Assembly (NCBI RefSeq): GCF_004745825.1
Contig: NZ_SRLA01000001.1
Coordinates: forward strand, 186,001 to 250,000
Length of the DNA stretch: 64,000 nt
Direction of reading: 5' to 3'
Origin: Hymenobacter fodinae
GTDB taxonomy: Bacteria > Bacteroidota > Bacteroidia > Cytophagales > Hymenobacteraceae
Shown piece by piece: positions 40,829-51,544 of the stretch (within the stretch, counting starts at the first letter, position 1; every line of letters begins with the position of its first letter). A model generated the notes under the pieces. It ran no database searches. It was not told where the DNA came from and saw only the letters and a list, made by a program, of their open reading frames with translations. The position numbers and the translations under genes were made by a program.

Positions 40829-41212
40829 ATGACCAAGCAATTCGCGCTTTCTGCCTTAGCTCTGGCTACCCTCGCCCTGAACGCCTGCAGCTCGGAGCCT
40901 TCCGACTGGCGCCCTGAAAATAAAGTGTCCCTCGACATGGTAGCTCCCGGCTCGCGCTCTTCCGACAACTTCGACCAGCACACTGCGGCTGCCGCCGACC
41001 AGTCGAAGGGTGGTGCTATTGAGGCTCCCATCAGCTCGCACGCAGATTTGCAGGGTGATGAGCGCCCCAACGGCGACCAGAGCCGCACGGCTAACGACGA
41101 TGCCGCTCCTGCCACCAAGAACACGGCCGCTCCTAACAGCGTGAAGAAGAGCAACCCCACGCCCGCTGAGCAGCCCAAGGCAACTCAGCAGAAGGCTGGC
41201 AGCCAGCAGTAA
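40829..41212 (+). CDS. Low-complexity hypothetical lipoprotein
   Basis: A 127-residue lipoprotein. MTKQFALSALALATLALNAC gives a lipobox with Cys at residue 20. The rest is disordered, rich in Ala, Pro, Asn, Asp, Ser and Lys, with no fold. It is followed 3 nt downstream by another lipoprotein gene, so the two form an envelope-protein pair. The coding call rests on the signal sequence, clean stop and close neighbour. Confidence 0.7.
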   Translation: MTKQFALSALALATLALNACSSEPSDWRPENKVSLDMVAPGSRSSDNFDQHTAAAADQSKGGAIEAPISSHADLQGDERPNGDQSRTANDDAAPATKNTAAPNSVKKSNPTPAEQPKATQQKAGSQQ

Positions 41213-41215
41213 ACG

Positions 41216-41479
41216 ATGCGGAATACTTCTTGGAAATCGTGGGTGGCAAGTGGCCTAGTGGCCATGGCGGCCTCTTTCGCCAGCTGCCAGCAGAAGCCTG
41301 CTGAACAGACAGCCGTTGCCCCCGCCGCTGCTACTCCCGTGAAGACTGCCGCGTATGTCTGCCCTATGGGCTGCGAGGGCAGTGCCAGCGACAAGCCTGG
41401 TAAATGCCCAGTGTGTGGGATGGACCTAGAGCCTAACCCTACTGCAAAAGCTACCGCTGCCCCCACCGATTCGCTTTGA
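41216..41479 (+). CDS. Lipoprotein with heavy-metal-binding domain
   Basis: An 87-residue lipoprotein with lipobox Cys near residue 24 (MAASFASC). After an Ala/Pro-rich linker comes the short heavy-metal-binding motif YVCPMGCEGSASDKPGKCPV followed by CGMDLEP. The Cys-Pro-Met and Cys-Pro-x-Cys-Gly-Met pattern is that of the domain found at the N-termini of CusB-like metal efflux adaptors and alone in small proteins, binding Cu or Zn. A role in periplasmic metal buffering is likely but not proven. Confidence 0.88.
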   Translation: MRNTSWKSWVASGLVAMAASFASCQQKPAEQTAVAPAAATPVKTAAYVCPMGCEGSASDKPGKCPVCGMDLEPNPTAKATAAPTDSL

Positions 41480-41488
41480 TTTTACCAG

Positions 41489-41532
41489 CCGGGCGCCTAT
41501 GTTTGCAACATTGTTGCGAATATGGCGCCCGG
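41489..41532 (+). terminator. Long nested hairpin after the metal-binding lipoprotein gene
   Basis: CCGGGCGCC (41489-41497) pairs with GGCGCCCGG (41524-41532). An inner GCAAC/GTTGC stem lies at the centre. T-rich sequence follows. Confidence 0.7.
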
Positions 41533-41599
41533 TTGTTTTCGGGACTTCAGGAGAAGGGCGTGCAGACGCCCTTTTTCATTGTGTGCTTTCTTGCTCTCT

Positions 41600-42337
41600 A
41601 TGCCCACCACCCACACCGAATGGTTTAGCACCTGGTTCGACTCGCCCTACTATCACCTCTTGTACCAGGATCGAAATTATGCCGAGGCACAGGCGTTTAT
41701 TTCAGCCTTACTAGAGCGGCTGCAACCTAAGCCAGGCTCCCGATTACTAGATTTAGCCTGTGGCAAAGGCCGGCATGCTATCTATCTCAGCCAACAAGGG
41801 TATGATGTGACGGGCATTGATCTTTCGCCGGAAAGCATTGCCTACGCCAGCGAAGCTGAGCACTCACATCTGCGCTTTTTTGTGCACGACATGCGCCAAC
41901 CGCTGACCGGCGAGTTCGATTTCATCTTCAACCTGTTTACCAGCTTTGGCTATTTCAAGGAAGAGGCTGAAAATGTGGTAGCCCTGCGCAATGCGGCGGC
42001 GGCTCTGAAGCCGGGCGGCAAAATGGTTATTGACTTCCTGAACACGGAGCGTACCGTGCGCAACTTGGTGGCGACGGAAACCAAAGAAACGGGCGGGACC
42101 ACCTTCCGAATTCAGCGGCACTTGCACCACGATTTTATCGTGAAAGACATTTGGTTTCAGGATGAAACGGGCCAGGAGCGGCACTTTCAGGAGTGGGTGC
42201 GGGCTCTCAATCGGGAGCGTTTCGAGGAGTATTTCCGTATGGCAGGCCTACGGCTTGTGGAGGTACTCGGCGACTACCACCTAGCTCCGTTCGATGAGGC
42301 TACCAGCCCCCGCATGATTTTCGTGCTTAAAAAGTGA
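41600..42337 (+). CDS. Class I SAM-dependent methyltransferase
   Basis: A 245-residue cytosolic methyltransferase. SAM-binding motif I is LLDLACGKGRHAIYLSQQG near residue 50, with motif II region VTGIDLSPESIAYAS and FVHDMRQPLTGEFDFIFNLF following. The C-terminal half forms the substrate-specific part (RHFQEWVRALNRERFEEYF). The substrate cannot be stated. The ATG at 41600 (MPTTHTEWFSTWFDSPYYH) is typical of this Bacteroidota group; the upstream in-frame extension covers the hairpin. The stop codon lies inside the 18-bp repeat at 42332-42349. Confidence 0.93.
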   Translation: MPTTHTEWFSTWFDSPYYHLLYQDRNYAEAQAFISALLERLQPKPGSRLLDLACGKGRHAIYLSQQGYDVTGIDLSPESIAYASEAEHSHLRFFVHDMRQPLTGEFDFIFNLFTSFGYFKEEAENVVALRNAAAALKPGGKMVIDFLNTERTVRNLVATETKETGGTTFRIQRHLHHDFIVKDIWFQDETGQERHFQEWVRALNRERFEEYFRMAGLRLVEVLGDYHLAPFDEATSPRMIFVLKK

Positions 42338-42455
42338 TGCAGTGACAGGGTGATAAAGCAAGCCGTTATGCCATGAGCATTCTCCTGCTTTCTCACTTTT
42401 ACGCCAGTACGCTGTTAACCCCATCACTTCATTCCCCATCACTTCATCACTTCCT
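42332..42455. repeat. GTGATG/CATCAC intergenic repeat, copy 2
   Basis: AAGTGATGCAGTGACAGG (42332-42349), identical to 5187-5204, is followed by tandem CATCACTTC units at 42422-42430 and 42434-42455. The latter run right up to the next start codon. Confidence 0.65.
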
Positions 42456-43187
42456 ATGTGGTTTGCCGTTTTTGCGTTGTTCTGCACAGTGCTGGGAGCC
42501 GGTTGGCTTACCCGCCTGATGCCCACGGCTCGCACCACCTGGATGAAGCCGCTGTTAGCCTTCAGCGGCGCTTACTTGTTTACGCTCACCATCACCCACT
42601 TGCTGCCCGAGGCGCTGGAGATGATGCCCGGCCACCGCATTGGGTATTTTGTACTGGCGGGCTTTTTCGGGCAACTGGTACTGGAGGTGTTCTCGCAGGG
42701 CGTAGAACACGGCCATGTGCACCATCACACCGAGCACGCCGGTAGGGTGCCCTTCCTGCTGCTGTTCTCACTGGTGCTGCACTCGTTTCTGGAAGGCAGT
42801 ATTCTGGTTAAAACCCCCGAGGCTGGCGACGTGAGCAATAATTTCTACGCTATTCTGGCAGGCGTAGCTTTGCACCACGTGCCGGCGGCGTTTGCCCTGA
42901 TGGCGGCGCTGTTGCTGCGGCTGGGCAGCTTCAACCGGGCGCTGCCGTATCTGGTGCTGTTTGCGCTGGCGGGCCCAGCAGGCATTATTATGAGCAACTA
43001 TGTGGTACTGGAAGACTTGCTGCGCAATGGCCTTTATGCCTGTCTGCTAGGCTTGGTAGCTGGCAACTTCCTGCACGTCTCCACCACTATCCTCTTCGAA
43101 ACCAGCCCTGACCACAGCCTCAACCTGCGCAAAGTAGTAGCCACCGTAGCAGGCCTAGCCTTGGCGCTGCTGGTGGATTTGGTGTAG
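42456..43187 (+). CDS. ZIP family metal transporter
   Basis: A 243-residue inner-membrane protein with about eight hydrophobic helices. The ZIP metal-site motifs are HSFLEGSILV in helix IV (near residue 110) and HHVPAAFALMAA in helix V (near residue 138), with a His-rich loop HGHVHHHTEH near residue 85. ZIP proteins import Zn or Fe into the cytosol. The start at 42456 directly follows a CATCACTTC repeat, with no Shine-Dalgarno. No other metal genes lie next to it, although the metal-binding lipoprotein is 1 kb upstream. Confidence 0.92.
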   Translation: MWFAVFALFCTVLGAGWLTRLMPTARTTWMKPLLAFSGAYLFTLTITHLLPEALEMMPGHRIGYFVLAGFFGQLVLEVFSQGVEHGHVHHHTEHAGRVPFLLLFSLVLHSFLEGSILVKTPEAGDVSNNFYAILAGVALHHVPAAFALMAALLLRLGSFNRALPYLVLFALAGPAGIIMSNYVVLEDLLRNGLYACLLGLVAGNFLHVSTTILFETSPDHSLNLRKVVATVAGLALALLVDLV

Positions 43188-43265
43188 GCCAGTAAGGCCT
43201 GATATTATTTATGTAAGCGGAGGCGAGTTTAGCTACCTTTCCTGCTCTAGCTAATAAGCATCCTT

Positions 43266-44024
43266 GTGTTACGCAACGTGTATTCTGTCTGTTTATTTAG
43301 GTATTGCCTCGGCATCCTTATCCTGCTTATGACCACCTCCACTCTACACGCGCAGGGTACGGCAACCCGGCCATTAGCAGAGCTCATCAATAGGCAGGAG
43401 CCGGCTTGGGAGGTCGTAAATCAGTGGATTCGTGAGGCCAAGAACAAGGTGCAAGTGCTACCGAAAACGCCCGCGCGGGCCGATAGTGCCTTGCTAGCCG
43501 CGCAAGTCACCACCCGGTCGCCTATAGGAGCTATTATTTACGAGACGGGAGGCATTCTGATTGATAACGGGTGGCTCCGAGTACTGGGCTCTGGTAGCTT
43601 TCAGATGAACCGGACCCTGATGGGCTGGAACCAAGGCAAGCCCGCAGGTATGCTACTGGTTGCCGACGACATACTAGGAGGGTTCTACGCCATCAATGGT
43701 GGCGCATTCGGTCAAGAAACCATAGGCAAGGTTTTCTACTTTGCCCCCGATAATCTGCGCTGGGAAGCCACTGGCAGAACCTACTCTGAATTTCTGGTTT
43801 TTTGCTTTTCAGGAGACTTAAAGGGGTATTACCGCAACTTTCGCTGGAAAGGATGGGAACAGGAAGTTAGCGCCCTGAAGGGCACGCAAAGCGTAGCTTG
43901 TTATCCGTACCTGTTTACCAAAGAGGGGAAGAATGTAGGCAAGAATAAACGTGGTACGGTGCCCGTGCAGGAACTGTGGGATTTTGAGCAGAATATGCAG
44001 CGCCAACTAGATGGCCCCCGGTGA
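43266..44024 (+). CDS. DUF2625 family secreted protein
   Basis: A 252-residue exported protein. A signal peptide covers about residues 1-30 (LGILILLMTTSTLHAQ). The mature part is the DUF2625 domain: RPLAELINRQEPAWEVVNQW, LLAAQVTTRSPIGAIIYETG, GILIDNGWLRVLGSGSFQM and PVQELWDFEQNMQRQL. The domain is found widely in bacteria, without known function. Some members lack a signal peptide, so export here is notable. It follows a short gap after the ZIP gene and precedes an unrelated AT-rich gene. Confidence 0.88.
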   Translation: MLRNVYSVCLFRYCLGILILLMTTSTLHAQGTATRPLAELINRQEPAWEVVNQWIREAKNKVQVLPKTPARADSALLAAQVTTRSPIGAIIYETGGILIDNGWLRVLGSGSFQMNRTLMGWNQGKPAGMLLVADDILGGFYAINGGAFGQETIGKVFYFAPDNLRWEATGRTYSEFLVFCFSGDLKGYYRNFRWKGWEQEVSALKGTQSVACYPYLFTKEGKNVGKNKRGTVPVQELWDFEQNMQRQLDGPR

Positions 44025-44106
44025 GCCTTCCATGCCATTATCCAGGAAGTGGATGCAGACTAGCAGAAAACCGATAGCTAGCTAAAGTCAGTGAATCATA
44101 AGCTAT

Positions 44107-44484
44107 ATGGGAAGATACCTAGTAAGCACACAAGCCAAAACACGACTAAGCTTAGGAAAACCTATTGCCCAATTTCTCCTTCCTAAAGAAGGGGATGAGG
44201 TGATATTACGATGGGTTTCAATTGATTCTGGAGAAGAAAAAGCTTATTGTGTCGCATACCATGAGGTATTTGACGAAGGAGAGGAAGACTTCACAGATAT
44301 AGTTGAGTTTACTACAGCACTGGATGAAAATGGAGAAGAGGTTGATAGTATTACTACTGAATTTGACACTATAGAGGAGGCGCTAACTTTCGCAAATACT
44401 GAGTACGGCGCACTTGCGGACAAATATGTGGCTGAGAGTATGATTGGCAGCGAGTACGCCGACTACCTCAAGAGTAGTGAATGA
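44107..44484 (+). CDS. AT-rich hypothetical protein, possibly acquired
   Basis: A 125-residue soluble acidic protein (many Glu and Asp) starting MGRYLVSTQAKTRLSLGKPI and with a C-terminal helical segment ending YADYLKSSE. I recognise no family. Codon use is visibly AT-rich (AAA, GAA, ATA, ACT) compared with neighbours, which suggests recent transfer. A strong bidirectional terminator follows. No toxin, immunity or phage feature is visible next to it. Confidence 0.65.
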   Translation: MGRYLVSTQAKTRLSLGKPIAQFLLPKEGDEVILRWVSIDSGEEKAYCVAYHEVFDEGEEDFTDIVEFTTALDENGEEVDSITTEFDTIEEALTFANTEYGALADKYVAESMIGSEYADYLKSSE

Positions 44485-44492
44485 GTAAAATC

Positions 44493-44528
44493 AAAAGCGG
44501 CCCGCTCTAGTAGAGCGGGCCGCTTTTT
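44493..44528. terminator. Bidirectional terminator, GCGGCCCGCTC type copy 1
   Basis: AAAAGCGGCCCGCTCTA pairs with TAGAGCGGGCCGCTTTT, with a nearly identical copy at 46989-47022. It lies between convergent genes. Confidence 0.9.
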
Positions 44529-44551
44529 CAATAGGCCTAGGCCACTAAAAC

Positions 44552-46738
<2,187 letters not shown>

Positions 46739-46934
46739 TTAATTTCCCGAAAGCAGTATTCAGAAGCCAGGGGAAAGTAAACCGCAGGCAAGTTCTATTC
46801 TTTACCGCAAACCTGCTACCGCGCCGTTGCCGGGTTTCTGTGCGCTATTGACCACCTAGACCAGGCTGAATAGATGAGATGAGGTAATGTAGGGCTGAAA
46901 GGAGCGTCTAGGTGTAGGTAGAACATCATGTAGA

Positions 46935-46952
46935 AGCCCGTCATGACGGGCT
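46935..46952. promoter_or_regulatory. 18-bp perfect palindrome, possible operator
   Basis: AGCCCGTCATGACGGGCT reads the same on both strands. It lies about 230 bp upstream of the GH97 start codon, and could be a regulator site or a weak hairpin. Confidence 0.35.
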
Positions 46953-46988
46953 CATTTAACTCTACCGCCAAGAAAGCCCATAAAACAA

Positions 46989-47022
46989 AAAAGCGGCCCG
47001 CTCAAGTGAGCGGGCCGCTTTT
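46989..47022. terminator. Terminator of the OmpA-like gene, GCGGCCCGCTC type copy 2
   Basis: AAAAGCGGCCCGCTCA pairs with TGAGCGGGCCGCTTTT. It is nearly identical to the terminator at 44493-44528. Confidence 0.9.
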
Positions 47023-47048
47023 AGGAGTGGCCTAGGCCAGTTGCCGAA

Positions 47049-48635
47049 TTACTTACGGCGCGGGGCTGGCTTGCGGGCCGGAGCCTTCGCGGGAGCCTTT
47101 TTGGCGGGAGCCGGAGCGGCTTTGGCTGGAGCAGCCGGAATTTCCGGAGCGGGGCCGTACTTGGTTTCGGCGGGGTTCGGGTCGCCGGGCAGGTACACAT
47201 CAAACTCTACGCGGCGATTGAGGGCGCGGCCAGCTTCCGTGTTGTTGTCAGCAATGGGCTTGCTCTCACCGTAGCCGTGCGACACAATGCGATTCTCAGG
47301 AATGCCCTTGCGGAGCATGTAGGCGCGGGCCGAGGCGGCACGCTCATCCGAGAGGCGCAGGTTGTAGTCGTCGTTGCCGATGTTGTCAGCATGGGCCGAG
47401 ATGCCGAGGAAGTAATCAGGGTAATCGTTCAGGATCTGCACCAGACCGTCGAGGGTTGGGAACGAGATGGGCTTCAGGGTAGCCTTATTGAACTCGAACT
47501 GGATGTACTTGGTAGCTTCCTGCAGGCGCTTCTTCTCCTCCAGCTTCATTTCTGGGCAGCCTTTGTTTGAGGCGGGACCGGGGCGGTTGGGGCAGCGGTC
47601 CTGGTAATCGGGCACACCGTCACCATCCGAGTCAATGGGGCAGCCGTTGGCATCTACTTTCACGCCGCCGGGAGTGTCGGGGCACTTATCGTTCTGGTCG
47701 ATTACACCGTCATTATCCGAGTCGGGGCAGCCTTGCAGCTCTGCTTTGCCGGGGGTGTCGGGGCACTTGTCGTCGCCGTCACGCACGCCGTCACCGTCAC
47801 GGTCGGGGCAGCCTTCCAGCGCCGCCAAGCCTTTCTCGGTGGGGCACTTGTCTTGGTAATCCGGAACACCGTCGCCGTCACCATCCAGTGGGCAGCCATT
47901 CATGTCAACGGCCACGCCCGCGGGAGTGCCAGGGCATTTGTCTTTGCGGTCGGGTACACCGTCACCGTCCTCATCCTTGGCTTTACCGAGGGCAATGTTG
48001 AGGCCTACCGTGTGCTGCAGGAACTTGTCGTCCCACTTATTGTCGTCGCGGTTGGGCTCACCGTCAATGTTGGCGTTCAGCGGAATATGCTGACCCGTCT
48101 GCACGAACAAGTTCACGGCATCGCCGAGACGGAAGCTTAAACCGGCGGCCCCAAACAGGTCGAAGTAGCTCTTATCCTGATCGGTGCGCAGCACCTGATT
48201 ATTGCGGTTGATAACGCCTTCGCGGCTGGTGTACGTCCAGCCCGGTGCGGCCAGCAGGTAAGGCCGAATGAACGACTCCTCTTTCAGGAGCTTGAATTTG
48301 AGGCCCAGGTTTACGTTCACCACGTTGGTGGCGAAGTTGCTGCCGAAATAAGGAGCACCGGCGGGAGCATTCTTCTTGAACTCTACGTAGTTGCCGCTCA
48401 GCTGCAGGTCGAGGCCCTTAGTCAGGTACTGGCTGATGGTGATGCCGGGCGCGTACTTGTTTTCACTCCAGTTCCAGTAGTCGGAGCCAAAGCTGCCCTT
48501 GTACTGCATGGCACTCACGTTGATGCCAATGGCGGTTTTGCGGTCGGCGGTTTGCGCATGGGAGGCAAGCGGGGCCAGAGCCCATGCCGATACCCCTAGC
48601 GCAAGCGCTTTAGAGAGGGGAATGCGTGGAAGCAT
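47049..48635 (-). CDS. OmpA family protein with thrombospondin type 3 repeats and a basic tail
   Basis: A 528-residue outer-membrane protein. Signal peptide (about 1-27, ALAPLASHAQ), an N-terminal beta-barrel-like region (about 30-220), and five TSP3 calcium-binding repeats of the form D-x-D-x-DG-V-x-D-x-x-D-x-CP (about 222-362). The OmpA C-terminal peptidoglycan-binding domain (about 375-480) has ISAHADNIGNDDYNLRLSDE and a HGYGESKPIADN motif. After it comes a Lys/Pro/Ala-rich tail (about 497-528) resembling histone-H1-like sequence. The ATG at 48635 is used because the upstream extension lacks homology. It anchors the outer membrane to peptidoglycan. Confidence 0.92.
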   Translation of the reverse strand: MLPRIPLSKALALGVSAWALAPLASHAQTADRKTAIGINVSAMQYKGSFGSDYWNWSENKYAPGITISQYLTKGLDLQLSGNYVEFKKNAPAGAPYFGSNFATNVVNVNLGLKFKLLKEESFIRPYLLAAPGWTYTSREGVINRNNQVLRTDQDKSYFDLFGAAGLSFRLGDAVNLFVQTGQHIPLNANIDGEPNRDDNKWDDKFLQHTVGLNIALGKAKDEDGDGVPDRKDKCPGTPAGVAVDMNGCPLDGDGDGVPDYQDKCPTEKGLAALEGCPDRDGDGVRDGDDKCPDTPGKAELQGCPDSDNDGVIDQNDKCPDTPGGVKVDANGCPIDSDGDGVPDYQDRCPNRPGPASNKGCPEMKLEEKKRLQEATKYIQFEFNKATLKPISFPTLDGLVQILNDYPDYFLGISAHADNIGNDDYNLRLSDERAASARAYMLRKGIPENRIVSHGYGESKPIADNNTEAGRALNRRVEFDVYLPGDPNPAETKYGPAPEIPAAPAKAAPAPAKKAPAKAPARKPAPRRK

Positions 48636-48829
48636 ATAACGGGGAAAAAAGGTGGCAGAAGAGGATATCTGCACGGAGCAGATAGGGACTTTATACCGTA
48701 GTAATTCGGAAAAGTTGTACTTCTCTCACGTAACCTTCTCTCCTGATCTAGCTGAGGGGCAGTGCTACTGGCTAATTCCGGCAAGCTGAACCGTATCAAG
48801 GTGTGCTAGGCCACCCTTGTCGCTCACAT

Positions 48830-49156
48830 TCAGTCTATATCATGCATAGGAGCAGAGCCGCGCAAAAACCTTTCGAGCTGCCGCACCCGGGCCCGCTGAA
48901 GCTGCAGTTCTTGCTGCACTTGCTGCAGGCGTTGGCGCATGGCTAGAACCACCTCTAGGCTGTCTTTACTCAGGCCCAGCTCATGGTGCAAGCGGGCCAG
49001 GCGGGCCAGGTGGTCGGGCTCTGCTTCCAAGGCATCAGGCAGGCTGGCGGCCCGGTGCAAGAGGCCTAGCTCCACAAATTCTCGCACATCGGCTTCACTC
49101 AGGCCGTAGCGAGTGGCGCAGTCGTGGAAGGTAATGGTGATGATATGCGTGTCCAT
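48830..49156 (-). CDS. cbpM: Chaperone modulator CbpM-like protein
   Basis: A 108-residue protein with a MerR-like N-terminal helical region (FHDCATRYGLSEADVREFVE) and a long C-terminal helix with heptad-like leucines (LQQVQQELQLQRARVRQLER). It matches CbpM, which binds the J-domain of CbpA and inhibits its co-chaperone activity. It lies 67 bp downstream of cbpA on the same strand, as in other bacteria. Confidence 0.85.
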   Translation of the reverse strand: MDTHIITITFHDCATRYGLSEADVREFVELGLLHRAASLPDALEAEPDHLARLARLHHELGLSKDSLEVVLAMRQRLQQVQQELQLQRARVRQLERFLRGSAPMHDID

Positions 49157-49223
49157 AAGCTGTTTTCAGAAATGAGCGGGCGGAAAAGAAGGAAGAAGGA
49201 GCTAGGCCACTAAGCCAGCACAG

Positions 49224-50150
49224 TTACTCATTGCGCAAGGCGGCAAGCTGACGAAACAGGTCTTTTTCCTGATCCGTGAGGTTTTGGGGTAGGGTCAAGG
49301 TCAGGCGCAGGTATAGGTCGCCGAACTGGCCTTCCTGCCGATACACCGGGAAGCCTTTGCCGCGCAGGCGCAGCCGGGTGCCGTTCTGCGTTTCGGGCTT
49401 GATGTTGATTTTCACGGGTCCCGACAGCGTTTCCACAATCTGCTCGCCCCCCAGCAAGGCTTTGTAAATGCTCACGGGCACGTCCATGGTGAGGTCGTTG
49501 CCGGTGCGGGTGTAGCGGGCATCGGGGCGCAACCGAATGGTGATGTAAAGCGAGCCGCTAGGCCCCCCGTTGCGGCCGGGCGCCCCTTGGTCACGCAGCC
49601 GAATAGTCTGGCCATCCTCTACACCCGGCTGAATGTTGATGCGCAGCTTTTTGTCGTTGACGGTGAGCGTGCGGGGGCCGCCCTGGTAGGCATCCTCCAG
49701 GGTCAGTTCCAACTCCGCCTGGTAGTCTTGGCCGGCGCGGGGGCGGGTGCTACCGCCCTGACCGCCACCCATTCCCCCAAACATAGAGCTGAAAAAGTCG
49801 GAGAAGTCGGCTCCGCCAAACGGGTCGCCTTGGCTCTCAAAGCCGCCAAAGCCACCCCCACCACCCTGGGCGTACTGCGACCAGTCAAAACCGCCGGCAC
49901 CCCGGCCCGCGCCGGCTTGCTCGTAACGCTGCCAGTCGGCGCCCAGGCGGTCGTACTTGGCACGTTTTTCGTCGTCGCTGAGTACCTCGTTGGCCTCGTT
50001 CACCTCCTTGAACTTGCGCTCCGCTTCGGGGTCGTTGGGGTTCACGTCGGGGTGGTACTTGCGGGCCAGCTTCCGGTATTGCTTGCGGATTTGCTCTTTA
50101 GTGGCCGACTTATCGAGCTCCAGGATTTTGTAGTAGTCTTTGTATTCCAC
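49224..50150 (-). CDS. cbpA: DnaJ-like co-chaperone CbpA
   Basis: A 308-residue J-protein. The J-domain (about 1-70) contains [20 protein letters not shown], the HPD motif in [12 protein letters not shown], and the Asn/Glu-rich helix. A Gly/Phe-rich linker ([20 protein letters not shown]) leads to the C-terminal substrate-binding beta-domains ([40 protein letters not shown]). The zinc-finger of DnaJ is absent, so it is a CbpA-type protein. It works with DnaK. The start is a GTG at 50150, the first codon that fits CbpA ([10 protein letters not shown]); an upstream extension is unlikely. cbpM follows downstream. Confidence 0.95.
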   Translation of the reverse strand: MEYKDYYKILELDKSATKEQIRKQYRKLARKYHPDVNPNDPEAERKFKEVNEANEVLSDDEKRAKYDRLGADWQRYEQAGAGRGAGGFDWSQYAQGGGGGFGGFESQGDPFGGADFSDFFSSMFGGMGGGQGGSTRPRAGQDYQAELELTLEDAYQGGPRTLTVNDKKLRINIQPGVEDGQTIRLRDQGAPGRNGGPSGSLYITIRLRPDARYTRTGNDLTMDVPVSIYKALLGGEQIVETLSGPVKINIKPETQNGTRLRLRGKGFPVYRQEGQFGDLYLRLTLTLPQNLTDQEKDLFRQLAALRNE

Positions 50151-50394
50151 GATGTTGAACAAAAGGCAGATGGAAGCAGGGAGCAACGGCTGCGCCAGCT
50201 CCCTGGGAGTGCTAGCCAAGGGCAGGATATACCCTGCGCTGGCTGGTACCAAACACGCAATAATATCGTTTTGAAACGAACTCAGGCCCCCTGAGGTTAC
50301 TACCCGCGCCGGGGCCCTTAGTGCCCGGTAGTTTGTATTTTACATGCCAGTTAGCTGGTTGATTACCTCTCTCACTTACCCCAATCCCACGTTT

Positions 50395-50811
50395 ATGAAG
50401 CAGTACATTATTCTGGCCGGCGCCGCGGTACTGTGCGCCATCAGCCTGCGCACCCAGGCCCAAACGAGCATGCCACCTCGCAAGGCCGTGCAGCCCAAGC
50501 AGAAAGTCGTTATTAAAGGAGCTACCATGAAGGACGGCTTCCTGATGAAGGACGGAAAAGTGATGATGACGCGCGACGCCCACACGGACGCGCTGACATC
50601 GGAAACCACGCTGGTAAACGGCACCAAAATCGGGGCCGACGGAACCGTGACCATGAGTGACGGTACCACCACCAAACTGCAGGAGGGCGACTACGTTTCG
50701 CTGACGGGTCGGTTGACTTCCGCTTCCTTCAAAGCCCAGCAAGACAGTATCATGCAGGCCAAAATGGCTGGCGGCAAAGGCAAAATGAAAACCAAGAAAA
50801 AAGGCAAGTAA
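50395..50811 (+). CDS. DUF6799 domain-containing secreted protein
   Basis: A 138-residue exported protein. Signal peptide MKQYIILAGAAVLCAISL ends after TQAQ. The mature part has repeated MKDGxxMxxGKVMMTRD and DGTVTMSDGTTTKLQEGDYV motifs, the beta-strand repeats of DUF6799. The C-terminus is a basic Lys-rich tail (KGKMKTKKKGK). No function is known. The ATG at 50395 is chosen because the upstream in-frame extension is not signal-like. Confidence 0.8.
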   Translation: MKQYIILAGAAVLCAISLRTQAQTSMPPRKAVQPKQKVVIKGATMKDGFLMKDGKVMMTRDAHTDALTSETTLVNGTKIGADGTVTMSDGTTTKLQEGDYVSLTGRLTSASFKAQQDSIMQAKMAGGKGKMKTKKKGK

Positions 50812-50848
50812 GTAGCGGCATCCCCAACGGTGGGTACTCCGCAAAGCG

Positions 50849-50892
50849 CAACGCCCGCCCTGGTTCAGGTTCCTGAATCCGGGCGGGCGTTG
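50849..50892. terminator. Bidirectional terminator between convergent genes
   Basis: CAACGCCCGCCC pairs with GGGCGGGCGTTG; inner TTCAG/CTGAA pairs extend the stem across a short loop. Confidence 0.8.
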
Positions 50893-50911
50893 AGTTGCTA
50901 GGTCTCTGCTG

Positions 50912-51109
50912 CTAGCGGCGCTGGGTGTAGTCTTCCAGAATAAGCGTAACCTCGGCTTCGTCGCGGGCTTCTACTAGCTCATCAATTACAAACTGTACTT
51001 CGGCCTCCGTCCAGCCCTGGGCTTCGGCGGCTTTCACAAAAGCACCCAGGCGCACGAAGCGGTCGGGGTTAGTAGGAATCGTCCACTGGACTTTTTTGCG
51101 GATGCGCAT
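50912..51109 (-). CDS. Small hypothetical protein in the cell-wall gene cluster
   Basis: A 65-residue soluble protein starting MRIRKKVQWTIPTNPDRFVR and ending with an acidic helical segment (ARDEAEVTLILEDYTQRR). It has no signal or membrane helix and no recognised family. It follows rlpA by 29 bp on the minus strand and may be part of the same operon. Confidence 0.6.
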   Translation of the reverse strand: MRIRKKVQWTIPTNPDRFVRLGAFVKAAEAQGWTEAEVQFVIDELVEARDEAEVTLILEDYTQRR

Positions 51110-51138
51110 ATACTGAAAACTGAGGGCTGAGTACTGGC

Positions 51139-51534
51139 CTAGCCTTTCTTACGATGAACGACCTTGAGTTCTACGGGTGCCACCCCAGCATCCACAATCC
51201 CAATTTTGCGGGCCGCCTTCTTCGATAAGTCAATCACGCGGCCTTTGGCGTGGGGGCCACGGTCGGTGACGGTGACTTTTACGGAGCGGTGGTTCCGCGG
51301 ATTGGTCACGCGCACCACCGTACCAAAGGGTAAGGTATTATGAGCCGCCGTGCGTTTGTTGGGTCGATAAATGGTGCCGCTGGCCGTTTTGCGGCCGTTG
51401 AACTTATCGGCGTAGAAAGAGGCCTTGCCCGATTGCGTGAACGTTTCGGCCCCGCCGGCGCAACTGGCCAACAGGCCTAGGGTGGCACTCACGAGGGAAA
51501 GCGAAAGGAGCCGGGGCAAGAACGACATAGGCAT
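51139..51534 (-). CDS. rlpA: RlpA family septal-ring lipoprotein
   Basis: A 131-residue lipoprotein (lipobox Cys near residue 25, LGLLASCAGG) with an RlpA-like double-psi beta-barrel: SGKASFYADKFNGRKTASG, NTLPFGTVVRVTNPRNHRSV and VTDRGPHAKGRVIDLSKKAA, including the RG..D motif. RlpA proteins act on or bind glycan strands lacking stem peptides during septation. The start is taken at the ATG at 51534; an ATG at 51528 is equally possible. The GH25 gene ends 10 bp upstream, giving a cell-wall operon. Confidence 0.92.
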   Translation of the reverse strand: MPMSFLPRLLSLSLVSATLGLLASCAGGAETFTQSGKASFYADKFNGRKTASGTIYRPNKRTAAHNTLPFGTVVRVTNPRNHRSVKVTVTDRGPHAKGRVIDLSKKAARKIGIVDAGVAPVELKVVHRKKG

Positions 51535-51544
51535 GAGCAAGAGG

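Noticed and set aside
47567..48001. Regularly spaced repeat units that at first sight look like a CRISPR array
   Set aside because: They are the TSP3 repeats of the OmpA-like protein, in frame, with degenerate coding repeats and no constant spacer length.
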